From: Aggregatibacter segnis | Lineage (GTDB): Bacteria; Pseudomonadota; Gammaproteobacteria; Enterobacterales; Pasteurellaceae | Assembly: GCF_003130075.1 (NCBI RefSeq) | Contig: NZ_NRCW01000008.1 | Coordinates: 1-64,000, forward strand | Length of the DNA stretch: 64,000 bases | Reading direction: 5' to 3' | Program-made: the position numbers and the translations under genes | Shown here: piece by piece, positions 29,516-40,943 of the stretch | Position numbering within the stretch: position 1 is the stretch's first letter | How the letters are laid out: every line of letters starts with the position of its first letter | The notes under the pieces: generated by a model | Seen by the model: the letters and a program-made list of their open reading frames with translations, nothing else | Databases searched by the model: none | Told to the model about the DNA's origin: nothing

Positions 29516-31639
29516 ATGACAACCCAAAACTTCCTAGTAGAAATCGGCACAGAAGAGCTGCCACCAAAAGCTCTCAAAACATTAGCGACCTCTTTTGCGG
29601 ATAACGTTGAGGCGGAATTAAACCAAGCAGGTTTATCATTCGACAAAATCGAATGGTTTGCGGCGCCGCGTCGTTTGGCGGTGAAAGTGTTGAACTTAGC
29701 CACACAGCAACCGAGCAAAGAAATCGAAAAACGCGGGCCCGCAGTCTCTGCAGCTTTTGATGCAGAAGGTAAACCAACTAAAGCGGCAGAAGGCTGGGCG
29801 CGTGGTTGTGGTATTACCGTTGAGCAAGCAGAACGCATTGCAACCGATAAAGGCGAATGGCTCGTTCACCGTGCGAAAATTGAAGGTCAACCGACTAAAA
29901 ACTTGCTTAACGGCATTGTGGCAAATGCGTTGGCAAAATTGCCAATTCCAAAACCAATGCGTTGGGCAGATAAAACTGTGCAATTTATTCGCCCTGTTCA
30001 CACGGTAACTATGTTGTTAGGTGATGAATTAATCGAAGGCGAAATTTTAGGTGTGGCAAGTGCGCGCACCATTCGCGGTCACCGTTTCTTAGGCGAGAAA
30101 GAATTTGAAATTCAACATGCAGACCAATATCCACAATTATTGCGTGAAAAAGGTTCTGTAGTAGCAGATTTCAACGAGCGTAAAGCCGAAATTTTGTCAA
30201 AATCTCAAGCAAAAGCGACCGCACTTGGCGGCGTGGCTGACATTGAAGAAAGCTTGCTTGAAGAAGTGACTTCATTGGTGGAATATCCAAACGTCTTATC
30301 GGCAAAATTTGAAGAACGCTTCTTAGCGGTGCCTGCGGAAGCTTTGGTTTACACCATGAAAGGCGACCAAAAATATTTCCCAATTTATGATAAAAATGGC
30401 AAATTATTACCGCACTTTATTTTTGTATCAAACATCAACCCAGAAGATCCAACAGCGATTATCGAAGGGAACGAAAAAGTGGTTCGCCCACGTTTAACCG
30501 ATGCGGAATTCTTCTTCAAAACCGACTTAAAACAAAAACTGGTCGATCGTTTACCACGTTTAGAAACCGTGTTATTCCAACAACAGCTCGGTACATTGAA
30601 AGACAAAACTGACCGTATTGAGCAACTGGCAGGCGAAATTGCAAAACAAATCGGCGCAGATGAAGCGAAAGCAAAACGTGCCGGCTTACTGTCAAAATGT
30701 GACTTAATGACCAACATGGTGTTTGAATTCACCGATACGCAAGGTGTCATGGGGATGCACTATGCCCGTCATGATGGTGAAGATGAAGAGGTCGCAGTGG
30801 CGTTAAACGAACAATATATGCCACGCTTTGCCGGTGATGAATTACCAAAATCACTCGTGGCAAGTGCGGTCGCTTTAGCGGATAAATTTGATACCTTAAC
30901 GGGGATCTTTGGTATCGGACAAGCGCCGAAAGGCAGTGCAGACCCGTTCGCCCTTCGTCGTGCAGCATTAGGTGCGTTACGCATTATCGTGGAGAAAAAA
31001 CTACCGCTTGACTTGGAAGACTTAGTGAAAAAATCTATTGATGCATACAATAGCATTTCTATTAGCAAGTTCAATAAACTCGATATTGAAACTCAAGCAC
31101 AGGTTATGTTTGGAGAACGTTTTAAAGGTATTGAGAAAGAAGTGGTGGACTTCATGCTTGGTCGTTTCCGTGCATGGTACCAAGATGAAGGCATTGCGGT
31201 GGATGTGATTCAAGCGGTATTGGCGCGTCGTCCAACCCGTCCGGCTGATTTTGATGCGCGTGTGCGTGCGGTTTCACATTTCCGTACACTTGATTCTGCG
31301 GAAGCTTTGGCAGCTGCTAATAAACGTGTGGCGAATATTTTGGCGAAAGCGGAAGACGACATTGGCACAATTGATGTGGCGTTATGCGTTGAACCGGCAG
31401 AACAAGTGCTTGCGCAAAGCGTGTTAAGTCTGGCGAAAGAGGTTCAGCCGTTAATCGCACAAGGCGAATACACGGCGGTGTTGGATAAACTCGCCGGCTT
31501 GCGTCAACCGGTAGATAACTTCTTTGACAATGTGATGGTGAATGCGGAAGACGCGAAATTGCGTCAAAACCGTTTAGCCATTTTGAACACGTTGCAAGGT
31601 TTGTTCTTACAAGTGGCGGATATTTCGTTGTTGCAATAA
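29516..31639 (+). CDS. glyS: Glycyl-tRNA synthetase beta subunit
   Basis: GlyS binds tRNA(Gly) and completes the alpha2-beta2 synthetase. The 707-residue protein starts with [19 protein letters not shown] and contains the HD-like segment [14 protein letters not shown]. The C-terminal anticodon-binding domain includes [21 protein letters not shown]. It is complete and only slightly longer than the E. coli protein. It follows the AT-rich two-helix gene after 17 bases and is separated from glyQ by seven kb. Confidence 0.97.
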   Translation: MTTQNFLVEIGTEELPPKALKTLATSFADNVEAELNQAGLSFDKIEWFAAPRRLAVKVLNLATQQPSKEIEKRGPAVSAAFDAEGKPTKAAEGWARGCGITVEQAERIATDKGEWLVHRAKIEGQPTKNLLNGIVANALAKLPIPKPMRWADKTVQFIRPVHTVTMLLGDELIEGEILGVASARTIRGHRFLGEKEFEIQHADQYPQLLREKGSVVADFNERKAEILSKSQAKATALGGVADIEESLLEEVTSLVEYPNVLSAKFEERFLAVPAEALVYTMKGDQKYFPIYDKNGKLLPHFIFVSNINPEDPTAIIEGNEKVVRPRLTDAEFFFKTDLKQKLVDRLPRLETVLFQQQLGTLKDKTDRIEQLAGEIAKQIGADEAKAKRAGLLSKCDLMTNMVFEFTDTQGVMGMHYARHDGEDEEVAVALNEQYMPRFAGDELPKSLVASAVALADKFDTLTGIFGIGQAPKGSADPFALRRAALGALRIIVEKKLPLDLEDLVKKSIDAYNSISISKFNKLDIETQAQVMFGERFKGIEKEVVDFMLGRFRAWYQDEGIAVDVIQAVLARRPTRPADFDARVRAVSHFRTLDSAEALAAANKRVANILAKAEDDIGTIDVALCVEPAEQVLAQSVLSLAKEVQPLIAQGEYTAVLDKLAGLRQPVDNFFDNVMVNAEDAKLRQNRLAILNTLQGLFLQVADISLLQ

Positions 31640-31644
31640 AAGAT

Positions 31645-31690
31645 AAAAGTGCGGTCACAAAATCATGTGTTTTTTCCACCGCACTTTCCG
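31645..31690 (+). terminator. Uptake-signal-pair terminator after glyS
   Basis: AAAGTGCGGT and ACCGCACTTT flank a loop with a T-rich tract. It is the first of two stacked hairpins between the convergent genes glyS and hemB. Confidence 0.65.
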
Positions 31691-31692
31691 TA

Positions 31693-31726
31693 TAAAAAAA
31701 GCCGAATAGGATTATTCGGCTTTTTC
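31693..31726. terminator. Second terminator between glyS and hemB
   Basis: GCCGAATA / TATTCGGC with A runs before and T runs after. It can terminate both glyS and the tat-hemB operon. Confidence 0.85.
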
Positions 31727-31747
31727 TTTAGATCTTCTATCAAGAAA

Positions 31748-32788
<1,041 letters not shown>

Positions 32789-33556
32789 TTAGTGATTAGA
32801 TGTGTTGTTTTCTTCTTGAGCGGTTTCATTTTCTTCACGCGGACGGTAGAAGCGGGAGAAAAGAATGCCCACTTCAAATAACAAACACATCGGAATGGCG
32901 AGCAGGGTTTGTGAGAACACATCCGGCGGAGTTAAAAGCATGCCGATAAAGAACGCACCCACAATAATGTAAGGGCGTTTGGCTTTTAAATCTTCTGGCG
33001 TGGTGACTCCTGTCCAGCACAGCAAAATGATAGCAACAGGCACTTCAAAACAAATGCCGAAAGCCAGGAATAGAGTAAGAACAAAATCTAAGTAGCTACT
33101 GATGTCCGTGGCGATCGAGACGCCTTCCGGTGCTGTTTTTGTTAAAAAGCTAAACACTAATGGAAAGACAACATAGTAAGCAAAGGCTACGCCTAGATAA
33201 AACAACAGCGTGCTGGAAAATAGCAGCGGATAAATGAGGCGTTTTTCATGCTGATATAATGCCGGTGCCACAAACGCCCAAATTTGGTAGAGCAAAAATG
33301 GGACTGAAATAAAAATAGCGACAACCCCAGTCAGTTTAATCGGGGTGAAAAACGGCGTTGCAATGTTGGTGGCAATCATACTGGAGCCGTTTGGCAAGTT
33401 TGCGGTTAACGGTGCCGCCACAAAGTTATAAATTTCATTGGAGAAGTAAACAAGCGCGATAAATATCACCGCAACAAAAATAATGCTGCGTAATAAACGA
33501 TTGCGTAGTTCTACTAAGTGAGTGATAAGGGGTTGAGTATCGTCAACGCTGGTCAT
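32789..33556 (-). CDS. tatC: Twin-arginine translocase subunit TatC
   Basis: TatC is the receptor of the twin-arginine export system. The 255-residue protein has six membrane segments, with the N-terminal cytosolic signature [13 protein letters not shown] and the periplasmic loop [13 protein letters not shown]. tatB precedes it with a 37-base gap, and hemB follows after 18 bases. Confidence 0.96.
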   Translation of the reverse strand: MTSVDDTQPLITHLVELRNRLLRSIIFVAVIFIALVYFSNEIYNFVAAPLTANLPNGSSMIATNIATPFFTPIKLTGVVAIFISVPFLLYQIWAFVAPALYQHEKRLIYPLLFSSTLLFYLGVAFAYYVVFPLVFSFLTKTAPEGVSIATDISSYLDFVLTLFLAFGICFEVPVAIILLCWTGVTTPEDLKAKRPYIIVGAFFIGMLLTPPDVFSQTLLAIPMCLLFEVGILFSRFYRPREENETAQEENNTSNH

Positions 33557-33593
33557 AAGTTATCCTGATGTGAGGCTGCCCCGCAAAGCACGG

Positions 33594-34205
33594 TTAACTT
33601 TTGTCTGAGGCTTTGTCTGACGTGTCCGATTCCGTGTGAGCTGGTAGCGGGTTGTCCGGATCATATTGATTGATGTAGTAGGCGAGTTTCTCGTCTAATT
33701 CAATTTCTTCTTGCTCCGCCTGTTCTGCCGGAGAAAGAGCGGTTATATTTTCCGTTGTTTCTTCTTTTGGTGTTTCTAAAGCGACAGTATCCAATGCGGG
33801 CGTTTCTGTTTGTAGCGATTCAGTGAGATTTTCTACCGCACTTTTATCCGCCTGCACCTGCTTCAATTCATTGATTTGATCTTGAAGTGTTGTGTTGGTC
33901 TCATTGGCTTTTTGTTCTAGCTCAGAGCGTAGCTTGTCAGCGGAAGCTTTAAGTTCTTCCACGGTTTTGCCTAATTCCGGCGACAACGCCTTGAGGTTTA
34001 AACTTTCCGCTTTTTTGATGCTGTCTTGTAATTCCTGCAATTTCAGCTCTTGTTTTAGTTCATTTTGGACGTTCGCCGCCAGGCCGCGAATTGTGCGCAC
34101 CCAACCCATTACGGTACGAATCGCCACCGGTAAACGTTGTGGGCCTAGTACTACTAAGCCCACAATGCAAACTAATACAATCTCGGAAAAACCAATATCA
34201 AACAC
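33594..34205 (-). CDS. tatB: Twin-arginine translocase subunit TatB
   Basis: TatB forms the TatBC signal-peptide receptor. The single N-terminal membrane helix ([22 protein letters not shown]) is followed by an amphipathic helix starting [13 protein letters not shown] long acidic coiled-coil tail rich in Glu follows. The 203-residue length is in the family range. The start is three bases after the tatA stop. Confidence 0.94.
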   Translation of the reverse strand: MFDIGFSEIVLVCIVGLVVLGPQRLPVAIRTVMGWVRTIRGLAANVQNELKQELKLQELQDSIKKAESLNLKALSPELGKTVEELKASADKLRSELEQKANETNTTLQDQINELKQVQADKSAVENLTESLQTETPALDTVALETPKEETTENITALSPAEQAEQEEIELDEKLAYYINQYDPDNPLPAHTESDTSDKASDKS

Positions 34206-34208
34206 GGA

Positions 34209-34439
34209 TTATGCCTGTTCTTTTTCTTTGTTTTTTTCTTGTTCCGGTTGTGCGCTTTGTTTTTGTTCCACTTTGTCGAAACTTGCGTCAGCCGGTTTGG
34301 CTTCTTCGTTCATAGCTTTTTTGAAGCCTTTTACTGATTCACCTAAATCAGTACCTAAACTACGTAATTTTTTCGTACCGAACAGTAACACGATAATTAA
34401 GACTAAAATCGCTAATTGCCAAATGCTAATACCGCCCAT
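34209..34439 (-). CDS. tatA: Twin-arginine translocase subunit TatA
   Basis: TatA forms the protein-conducting element of the Tat system. The 76-residue protein has the membrane helix ([20 protein letters not shown]) and the conserved [10 protein letters not shown] hinge and amphipathic helix. It is the first gene of tatABC-hemB. A promoter lies upstream. Confidence 0.95.
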   Translation of the reverse strand: MGGISIWQLAILVLIIVLLFGTKKLRSLGTDLGESVKGFKKAMNEEAKPADASFDKVEQKQSAQPEQEKNKEKEQA

Positions 34440-34485
34440 AAAAACCTCGTCATTCTATAAAAGTAATAAATAAAAAACGTGCGAA

Positions 34486-34514
34486 ACTATACCCGTTTTA
34501 CGCAGTTTGAACAA
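34486..34514 (-). promoter_or_regulatory. Likely sigma-70 promoter of tatABC-hemB
   Basis: TTGTTC (34514-34509) and TATAGT (34491-34486) are 17 bases apart, about 50 bases upstream of tatA. The remaining stretch up to 34680 shows no gene. Confidence 0.55.
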
Positions 34515-34682
34515 TAGCTCGGCAGGATTATTTTTGTATTTCTTGATTTAGTTCATATTGGGTTAATGCCTTGGTGGATAAGGCTTAACGTAATAGTTAT
34601 CAGCATGGATTTATTGTAAAAAACAAATGGAAAAAGCACCGCACTTAACCGAGCAGACTTTTGCCTGTGGTAATTGGAATAA

Positions 34683-34716
34683 AAGAAAAAGGCGCACATT
34701 TAAAATGTACGCCTTA
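34683..34716 (-). terminator. Terminator of the yrfG-hslR-hslO operon
   Basis: TAAGGCGTACATTTT / AAATGTGCGCCTT pairs on the minus strand with a central mismatch and is followed by TTTTTC. It lies just past hslO. Confidence 0.75.
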
Positions 34717-34734
34717 GATGAGATAGGTTTGCGG

Positions 34735-35610
34735 TTAAGCTTGCGAACCTGCTTTTAATTTCTCAATCGTTTCTTTATTGAAGAAATAATGCGTGCCACA
34801 GCATTCGCATTGCATATCGATGGTACCTTGGTGTTCAGCAAGAATATGGTCAATTTCTTCTTCCGAAATTAATAACAAGGCAGCGCCTGAACGTTCTTGC
34901 GAACAGCCACAGTGGAAGGTCACCGATTGTGGCGCGAAGAGTTCAACGGTTTCTTCGTGGTATAGGCGGTACAACAATTCTTCTGCGCTTAAGCCAAAAA
35001 TCTCGTCGTCTTTAATGGTGGCGGTTAAGGTAGCTAAATGCTCAAAATCGTCCGGTGAGCCTGAACCATCCGGGACAATTTGTAATAACATGCCGGCGGC
35101 GACCGGTTTGCCGTCATATTCACCACTGCGGATAATCAGTTGTGTTTGGAGTTGTTCGGAACGGACGAAATAGTCTTCCAAACATTCACTGATGGTCGGT
35201 TTGTCCAGTGGTACGATTCCTTGATAGCGTTCGCCTTCTTTCGGTGCAATGGTGATCACCAACACGCCTTTACCGATCATTTGGTGTAGGCTCATGTTGT
35301 TATCAATATCGCCTTGCAAACGGGCAAGCGCACGGATTTGTTGCTGATCGTTGCCGTTGATTAATGCCAGTTTTAATGGGCCGTCGCCTTGAATTTGCAC
35401 AGTGATGTCGCCGTTAAATTTTAAGGTGGCGGTCAGCAAACTGGTGGCGACCATCATTTCGCCTAATAAATTGCGCACGGCTTGCGGGTAATGATGGGTA
35501 TTTAAGGTGTCGTTGAACGTTTGATTTAAGCGTACCCATTCGCCACGCACTGCGCGGTCTTTGAATAGGTAACGATAAAGTTGGTCGTTGTCTTTGGTAT
35601 AAGTGGTCAT
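34735..35610 (-). CDS. hslO: Redox-regulated holdase chaperone Hsp33
   Basis: Hsp33 binds unfolding proteins when oxidised. The four zinc cysteines are intact: Cys234 and Cys236 (CGC) and Cys268 and Cys271 in a CxxC (CECC). An additional Cys270 lies inside the latter. The 291-residue length and the segment RSGEYDGKPVAAGMLLQ agree with the family. It lies after hslR in the conserved yrfG-hslR-hslO set. Confidence 0.95.
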   Translation of the reverse strand: MTTYTKDNDQLYRYLFKDRAVRGEWVRLNQTFNDTLNTHHYPQAVRNLLGEMMVATSLLTATLKFNGDITVQIQGDGPLKLALINGNDQQQIRALARLQGDIDNNMSLHQMIGKGVLVITIAPKEGERYQGIVPLDKPTISECLEDYFVRSEQLQTQLIIRSGEYDGKPVAAGMLLQIVPDGSGSPDDFEHLATLTATIKDDEIFGLSAEELLYRLYHEETVELFAPQSVTFHCGCSQERSGAALLLISEEEIDHILAEHQGTIDMQCECCGTHYFFNKETIEKLKAGSQA

Positions 35611-35676
35611 CTTTTATTCCTAATTGAATGTTATTCGCCAAATATAGGGGCGTTTCCCTCGATTACAAGGTGGCGC

Positions 35677-36093
35677 TTATACTTGGTTTTGATGTTTGAA
35701 TTTAAGTAAATCGCGACGTTCTTTTTTGTCCGGGCGGCGATCCGGATGCGGCATGGACAGCGCGTTCATTTTGCGTGCCATGGCAAGTTTTTCTCGATTG
35801 GCAAGGCTTTGTTCCGTTTCGCGATAAAGCAGTTGCGCTTCCGGTGCGCCTCGCCGTTGAGTGGAAAGCGCCAACACAACGATTTCTTTTTCGTCACTGC
35901 CTTGGCGTATTTTTAGGGTGGCGCCTACTTCCACGATTTTATTCGGTTTGCTGCGTTGCCCGTTGTAATGGACTTTGCCTCCGTCAATCATTTCTTTGGC
36001 GAGTGTGCGGGTTTTGTAAAAACGCGCTGCCCACAGCCATTTGTCCAAACGCACTGCTTCTTTTTCTTCTTCCATTTGAGAATGTTTTGCCAT
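35677..36093 (-). CDS. hslR: Ribosome-associated heat-shock protein Hsp15
   Basis: Hsp15 binds free 50S subunits that still carry a nascent chain and helps recycle them. The S4 RNA-binding domain is visible: VRLDKWLWAARFYKTRTLAKE and GGKVHYNGQRSKPNKIVEVG. The 138-residue length is normal and the tail is basic. The yrfG stop lies 12 bases upstream. Confidence 0.94.
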   Translation of the reverse strand: MAKHSQMEEEKEAVRLDKWLWAARFYKTRTLAKEMIDGGKVHYNGQRSKPNKIVEVGATLKIRQGSDEKEIVVLALSTQRRGAPEAQLLYRETEQSLANREKLAMARKMNALSMPHPDRRPDKKERRDLLKFKHQNQV

Positions 36094-36105
36094 GTTGCCG
36101 CGTCC

Positions 36106-36765
36106 TTACAGTAAAGTGCGGTAGTTTTTGACGGAGAAATGACGCTCAAAGGATTTGTCCGCCAATGTACTGTCCGGGTTTTCCACGCCGATGGTGTAGG
36201 CGATGCCAAATTTTTTAGCGCTATCCAACACCGGTTCTGTGTCGTCAATAAAAAGGGTTCGGCTCGGATCGAATGGCGTGAATTGTTGCAAACGTTGCCA
36301 CAAAGACTGTTCCACTTTGGGCGCATTAAACTGATGGCTGGAAAGCAACAAATCAAAGTGCGGTGCTAAATCGCAGTGTTTTAATTTTTCTGCCAAACTA
36401 AACGGGTGGCTGTCGGTGAGCAAAATTAATTTTTTGCGGCGTTCGCGGGCGGCTTGTAAAAACGGATAAACATCCGATCGCACTTTGATGTAATCGCGCT
36501 GTTGTTGTAACAATTCGCGCAACGGTAAATCTAAATTTTTCGCCCAAAAATCAATGCAATACCATTGCATACTGAATTCCACCTGCTGATAACGACGATG
36601 GATCAGTTCGCGACTTTTTTCCACAGAAAGCTTGAATTTGTCGGCATATGCCTGCGGCACCACCTTTTTCCAGAAACGATGATCGAAATACAGATCGATT
36701 AGCGTGCCGTCTAAATCTAGAATCACGGTGTCGATTGCTTGCCAGTCAAATTTTTGTTGCGCCAT
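36106..36765 (-). CDS. yrfG: GMP/IMP nucleotidase YrfG (HAD family)
   Basis: A 219-residue HAD phosphatase with motif I DLDGT (Asp17, Asp19), motif II LLTDSHP and the acidic motif FIDDTEPVLDSA. In E. coli YrfG dephosphorylates GMP and IMP. Its position directly upstream of hslR and hslO is the standard order. It is divergent from nudE. Confidence 0.9.
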   Translation of the reverse strand: MAQQKFDWQAIDTVILDLDGTLIDLYFDHRFWKKVVPQAYADKFKLSVEKSRELIHRRYQQVEFSMQWYCIDFWAKNLDLPLRELLQQQRDYIKVRSDVYPFLQAARERRKKLILLTDSHPFSLAEKLKHCDLAPHFDLLLSSHQFNAPKVEQSLWQRLQQFTPFDPSRTLFIDDTEPVLDSAKKFGIAYTIGVENPDSTLADKSFERHFSVKNYRTLL

Positions 36766-36852
36766 CCCTGTTGTGGTCCCTTTTCTTTGTAAAAATAGTG
36801 GGGTATGGTATCGCTATTTCAGTGGTTTGTAAAACAAGGGAAGAAGAGAACA

Positions 36853-37395
36853 ATGTTACAAAAACCAACCATTCTCAATATAAAAACTGTAGCAAAATCA
36901 ACGATATTTGAAATTCAATCGGTGGATTTGAAATTCGCCAACGGAACGCACCGCACTTATGAACGTTTTCGCCCCGGCAAATACGCTTCGGTGATGGTGG
37001 TGGCGATTGATGGCGAGGATATGTTGTTAGTGCGTGAATATGCCATGGGAACAGAGCGCTATGAGTTAGGATTTGTGAAGGGCAGAATGGATGCAGGTGA
37101 AACGCCGGAACAAGGCGCCAATCGCGAGTTGCAAGAAGAAATTGGTTTAGGCGCAACATCTTGGGTACATTTGCGCACGATTAATTCATCTGTTGGTTTC
37201 ATGAATAATCCTATGCACATTTTATTGGCACAGAATTTTTATCCGAGCCAACTGGAAGGCGACGAGCCGGAACCGTTGCAAGTGGTACGCGTGCCGTTGG
37301 CAAACATTAACGAATTGTTGCAAGATCCGGAATTCAATGAAGCGAAAAATCTGACCGCACTTTATTTACTTCGGGATTATTTAAATAATCATTAA
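36853..37395 (+). CDS. nudE: ADP compounds hydrolase NudE
   Basis: NudE is a Nudix hydrolase that cleaves ADP-ribose, NADH and AP3A-type compounds. The Nudix box is complete (GRMDAGETPEQGANRELQEE, then IG). I chose the Met at 36853 because it has a ribosome site (GGGAAGAAGAG) and gives 180 residues, close to the 186 of E. coli. It is divergent from yrfG as in relatives. Confidence 0.93.
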   Translation: MLQKPTILNIKTVAKSTIFEIQSVDLKFANGTHRTYERFRPGKYASVMVVAIDGEDMLLVREYAMGTERYELGFVKGRMDAGETPEQGANRELQEEIGLGATSWVHLRTINSSVGFMNNPMHILLAQNFYPSQLEGDEPEPLQVVRVPLANINELLQDPEFNEAKNLTALYLLRDYLNNH

Positions 37396-37518
37396 TAATC
37401 ACTATGGTTATTTAAATAAATTCTAATAAAAATAAAAAGATATTAAATGAAACTTGATTATTCACCGCTTTTTTGTCAAGGTGGCAACGTTTTTTATTTA
37501 AAAGATAGGTAATGTGTT

Positions 37519-39525
37519 ATGCAATCTACAAACTTAAAAGAGTTGACCTTCCGAGGCATGTTCCTTGGGGCGTTGATTACGGTGTTGTTTACCGCATCTA
37601 ACGTTTATTTGGGTCTGAAAGTGGGGATGACGTTTGCGTCGTCGATTCCGGCGGCAGTTATTTCCATGGCGGTACTGAAATTCTTTAAAGATTCCAGTAT
37701 CTTGGAAAACAACATGGTGCAAACTCAAGCATCTTCTGCGGGTACGCTTTCCTCTGTGATTTTCGTGTTGCCGGGCTTATTGATGATGGGCTACTGGCAA
37801 GACTTCCCGTTCTGGCAAACCATGTTGATTTGTGCTGCGGGTGGTACGTTGGGCGTGTTGTTCACGATTCCATTGCGTCGTGCCATGGTGGTAAATAGCG
37901 ATTTACCTTATCCGGAAGGTGTTGCTGCGGCGGAAATTTTGAAAGCCGGTAATAATTCTGATGCAGACAGCGGTGTGAAAGATATTGCTTATGGCGGTAT
38001 TTTTGCCAGCGTCGTGGCGTTCTTAACGAACGGTTTACGTTTGATGGCAGATGGCGCTAGCGCGTGGTTTACCGGCCCGGGCGGCAAAGCCATTTTCCAA
38101 CTGCCGATGGGCTTTTCTTTAGCCTTATTAGGCGCTGGTTACTTAATCGGTATCGTGGGCGGTATTGCGATGTTGTTGGGTACCTTCTTTGCTTGGGGCT
38201 TAGCGGTACCGTTCTTTACCATGTCCGGTGATATGCCAACTGATGGAACTATCGTAAGTTACGCCATCAGCATGTGGAAAACGAAAGTACGTTTTATCGG
38301 TGTGGGAACAATCGGGATTGCGGCTATTTGGACGTTATTGATTCTGATGAAACCAATGGTGCAAGGCATGGTACATTCTTTCCGTATGTTGAAAGGCACA
38401 CAAGGTGCGTCTGAACATCGTATTGATATCGACCTTTCACCAAAAACCATGATTTACATTTTAATTGCCGCTGTGGCGTTAATCGTGGTTTCCTTACATC
38501 ACTTTATTGCTGCTGCACCGATTTCTCCGGAATTGGCGTTATTGTTAGTGGTGGTTTGTACTTTCTTGGCGGTATTTATCGGTTTCTTCGTGGCGGCAGC
38601 TTCCGGTTACATGGCGGGACTTGTGGGGTCTTCCTCCAGTCCGATTTCCGGTATCGGGATTATTTCCGTGATCGTGATTTCCTTGGTGTTGGTTTCTATC
38701 GGCAATGCGTCCGGTTTATTTGAAACCGTCGATGGACAGAAATTCTTGACCGCACTTACCTTGTTTACTGCGTCTATCGTGTTAACCACGGCGACCATTT
38801 CTAACGATAACCTGCAAGATTTAAAAACCGGTTTATTGGTCGAAGCGACGCCTTGGCGTCAACAGGTGGCATTGATTATCGGTTGTTTCGTGGGTGCCTT
38901 AGTGATTGCTCCGGTATTGGAAATCCTTTACCACGCTTATGGTTTCACCGGTGCGTTACCGCGTACGGATATGGACCCTTCACAAGCCTTATCTGCGCCA
39001 CAAGCAACGTTAATGACCACCATTTCACAAGGGATTTTCTCTAATAAATTAGAGTGGACTTACATCTTAACCGGCGTGGGTCTTGGTGCGGTGTTAATTA
39101 TTATTGATAGCTTCTTGAAAAAAATGAGTAACAAAGCCTTTGCGTTACCGGTATTGGCTGTAGGGATTGGTATCTACTTACCACCTTCTATCAATATGCC
39201 GGTTGTGACCGGGGCATTCTTGGCGTGGTTGATTAACCGTCACATGACCAAATATGCGGCACGTAGTGGCGACAAAGACGTGACTAAACGTGCAGAGCGT
39301 TTCGGCACCTTGTTCGCCGCGGGCTTGATTGTAGGCGAAAGCTTAATGGGCGTTGTATTAGCCTTTATTATTGCCGCCTCCGTTACCTCAGGTGGATCTG
39401 AAGCGCCATTGGCCTTGAATTTGGCAAACTGGGATACGATTGGTGAAGTGCTTGGTTTAGCCGTATTTATCGCCGGTGTGACCATTTTCACCTTGCGTGT
39501 ATTACGTGCAAAAAAATCTGCGTAA
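37519..39525 (+). CDS. OPT-family oligopeptide transporter
   Basis: A 668-residue protein of the OPT superfamily with 14-16 membrane segments. Conserved family segments are TASNVYLGLKVGMTFASSIPAAV, SSAGTLSSVIFVLPGL, and GFFVAAASGYMAGLVGSSSSPISGIGI, each given here only as short excerpts of longer stretches. Bacterial OPT proteins import peptides or metal-peptide complexes; the substrate here is unknown. The upstream 120 bases are AT-rich and should hold its promoter. A terminator follows. Confidence 0.9.
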   Translation: MQSTNLKELTFRGMFLGALITVLFTASNVYLGLKVGMTFASSIPAAVISMAVLKFFKDSSILENNMVQTQASSAGTLSSVIFVLPGLLMMGYWQDFPFWQTMLICAAGGTLGVLFTIPLRRAMVVNSDLPYPEGVAAAEILKAGNNSDADSGVKDIAYGGIFASVVAFLTNGLRLMADGASAWFTGPGGKAIFQLPMGFSLALLGAGYLIGIVGGIAMLLGTFFAWGLAVPFFTMSGDMPTDGTIVSYAISMWKTKVRFIGVGTIGIAAIWTLLILMKPMVQGMVHSFRMLKGTQGASEHRIDIDLSPKTMIYILIAAVALIVVSLHHFIAAAPISPELALLLVVVCTFLAVFIGFFVAAASGYMAGLVGSSSSPISGIGIISVIVISLVLVSIGNASGLFETVDGQKFLTALTLFTASIVLTTATISNDNLQDLKTGLLVEATPWRQQVALIIGCFVGALVIAPVLEILYHAYGFTGALPRTDMDPSQALSAPQATLMTTISQGIFSNKLEWTYILTGVGLGAVLIIIDSFLKKMSNKAFALPVLAVGIGIYLPPSINMPVVTGAFLAWLINRHMTKYAARSGDKDVTKRAERFGTLFAAGLIVGESLMGVVLAFIIAASVTSGGSEAPLALNLANWDTIGEVLGLAVFIAGVTIFTLRVLRAKKSA

Positions 39526-39543
39526 TCGCTAAAATTACTCTAC

Positions 39544-39575
39544 AATAGGCTGTCTTTTGATAGCCTATTTTTTTA
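39544..39575 (+). terminator. Terminator after the OPT transporter gene
   Basis: AATAGGCT and AGCCTATT flank a ten-base loop and are followed by a T run. Confidence 0.85.
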
Positions 39576-39588
39576 CTCAGGAATTCTT

Positions 39589-40017
39589 ATGCCGTCTAAA
39601 TTTCCATACCTAAAAGCACTCGTTTTATTTCCTTTACTTGCTCAAATTATTGGCACGCTCGTGAGCATTTACGTTGATGACAACACTGATGAATTATTCA
39701 CCACAGCAGATGTCGTGCTATTTAGTTTCTTAGCCACATTTATCGTGGCAACCGTGCCGGCGTTGTTGATTGCGTTATGGGCAAAGATTTATCGTTACAC
39801 GCGTTATAACGTGGTGGCGATCGTGTTAATTTCTCTGACTATTGCCTTTTGTTATGGAAACATCGCGAGTTTTATTTATATGACGCTAACCCAACCTGCT
39901 ATGACCTTTGGTGTGTGGTTGCATGGCGGCGGCATTGATATGGCATTTTTGCTCAGCTTTGGTATGGCACTGTATTCGGTTCTCGTGTTGCCTTTGTTGT
40001 TGCCGAAAACGAGATAA
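39589..40017 (+). CDS. Small four-helix inner membrane protein, unknown
   Basis: A 142-residue protein with four hydrophobic segments (about 9-27, 42-66, 76-97 and 113-138). There is no signal peptide or catalytic motif. I do not recognise the family. The start has a plausible ribosome site (CTCAGGAATTCTT). It lies between the OPT transporter terminator and cysQ. Confidence 0.65.
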   Translation: MPSKFPYLKALVLFPLLAQIIGTLVSIYVDDNTDELFTTADVVLFSFLATFIVATVPALLIALWAKIYRYTRYNVVAIVLISLTIAFCYGNIASFIYMTLTQPAMTFGVWLHGGGIDMAFLLSFGMALYSVLVLPLLLPKTR

Positions 40018-40053
40018 ATTGCGACTTGGATTGAGAACATAGGAGGGAAGACT

Positions 40054-40872
40054 ATGCCAATTCTCACAACGCATTTATTACAGGATGTGATTCATATCGC
40101 CCAGCAGGCGGGCGAGCATTTACGTCGTTTTTATCAACATTCGGTGTCTGTGCAAATCAAAGCAGACAACACACCGGTGACGGAAGCAGATTTGTTTTCC
40201 AGTCAATTTTTAACGGAAAAACTGACCGCACTTACCCCACATCTTCCCATTTTGTCAGAAGAGAATTGCAATATTCCCCTTGCGGAGCGGCAGGCGTGGG
40301 AGTCTTATTGGTTAATTGACCCTCTTGATGGCACGCAACAATTTATTAATCGCACCGATCAATTTTCCGTGCTCATTAGCTTAGTGAAAAATCATCAACC
40401 GGTGTTGGGCGTGATTCATGCGCCGATATTGGGCTACACCTATTACGCCATGAAAGGATTCGGATCCTATAAGCTGCAAGAGGGCAAACCGTGCAAATTG
40501 GCATTCCGCGACATTGCTTTAGACCGACCTTTGCGCATTGCTGTCGGTTCGGCGACAACCGCTGAAAAAGTGCGGTCGATTTTAAGCCCGAATTTTGATT
40601 ATGCATTTCACATCTGCGGTTCCAGCAGCTTAAAAAGCACACTGGTGGCGGATGGTGTATGTGATTGTTACATTCGCTTAGGTCGCACCGGTGAGTGGGA
40701 CACGGCCGCCGCAGAGATTTTGCTGGCGGAAATGGGCGGGGTGGTTTTTGACTTAAATTATCAACCGCTGACTTACAATCAACGGGAATCTTTCGTGAAT
40801 CCGAACTTTTTAATGGGCGTTACGCGAGATTTTCCATGGGATAATATCTTTCGCTCCGATTTATCAGAGTGA
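40054..40872 (+). CDS. cysQ: 3'(2'),5'-bisphosphate nucleotidase CysQ
   Basis: CysQ removes the 3' phosphate of PAP during sulfur assimilation and is an inositol-monophosphatase fold enzyme. Metal-binding motifs are PILSEENC, DPLDGTQQF (about residues 89-97) and GEWDTAAAEILL. The 272-residue length is normal. The ribosome site AGGAGGGAAG is strong. zwf follows after 71 bases. Confidence 0.94.
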   Translation: MPILTTHLLQDVIHIAQQAGEHLRRFYQHSVSVQIKADNTPVTEADLFSSQFLTEKLTALTPHLPILSEENCNIPLAERQAWESYWLIDPLDGTQQFINRTDQFSVLISLVKNHQPVLGVIHAPILGYTYYAMKGFGSYKLQEGKPCKLAFRDIALDRPLRIAVGSATTAEKVRSILSPNFDYAFHICGSSSLKSTLVADGVCDCYIRLGRTGEWDTAAAEILLAEMGGVVFDLNYQPLTYNQRESFVNPNFLMGVTRDFPWDNIFRSDLSE

Positions 40873-40943
40873 TTAGAAATGCCGGATGATTTTCCTTATC
40901 ATACGATGCATTTATTAAATCGTAACATTAATGTGGTAACCAA

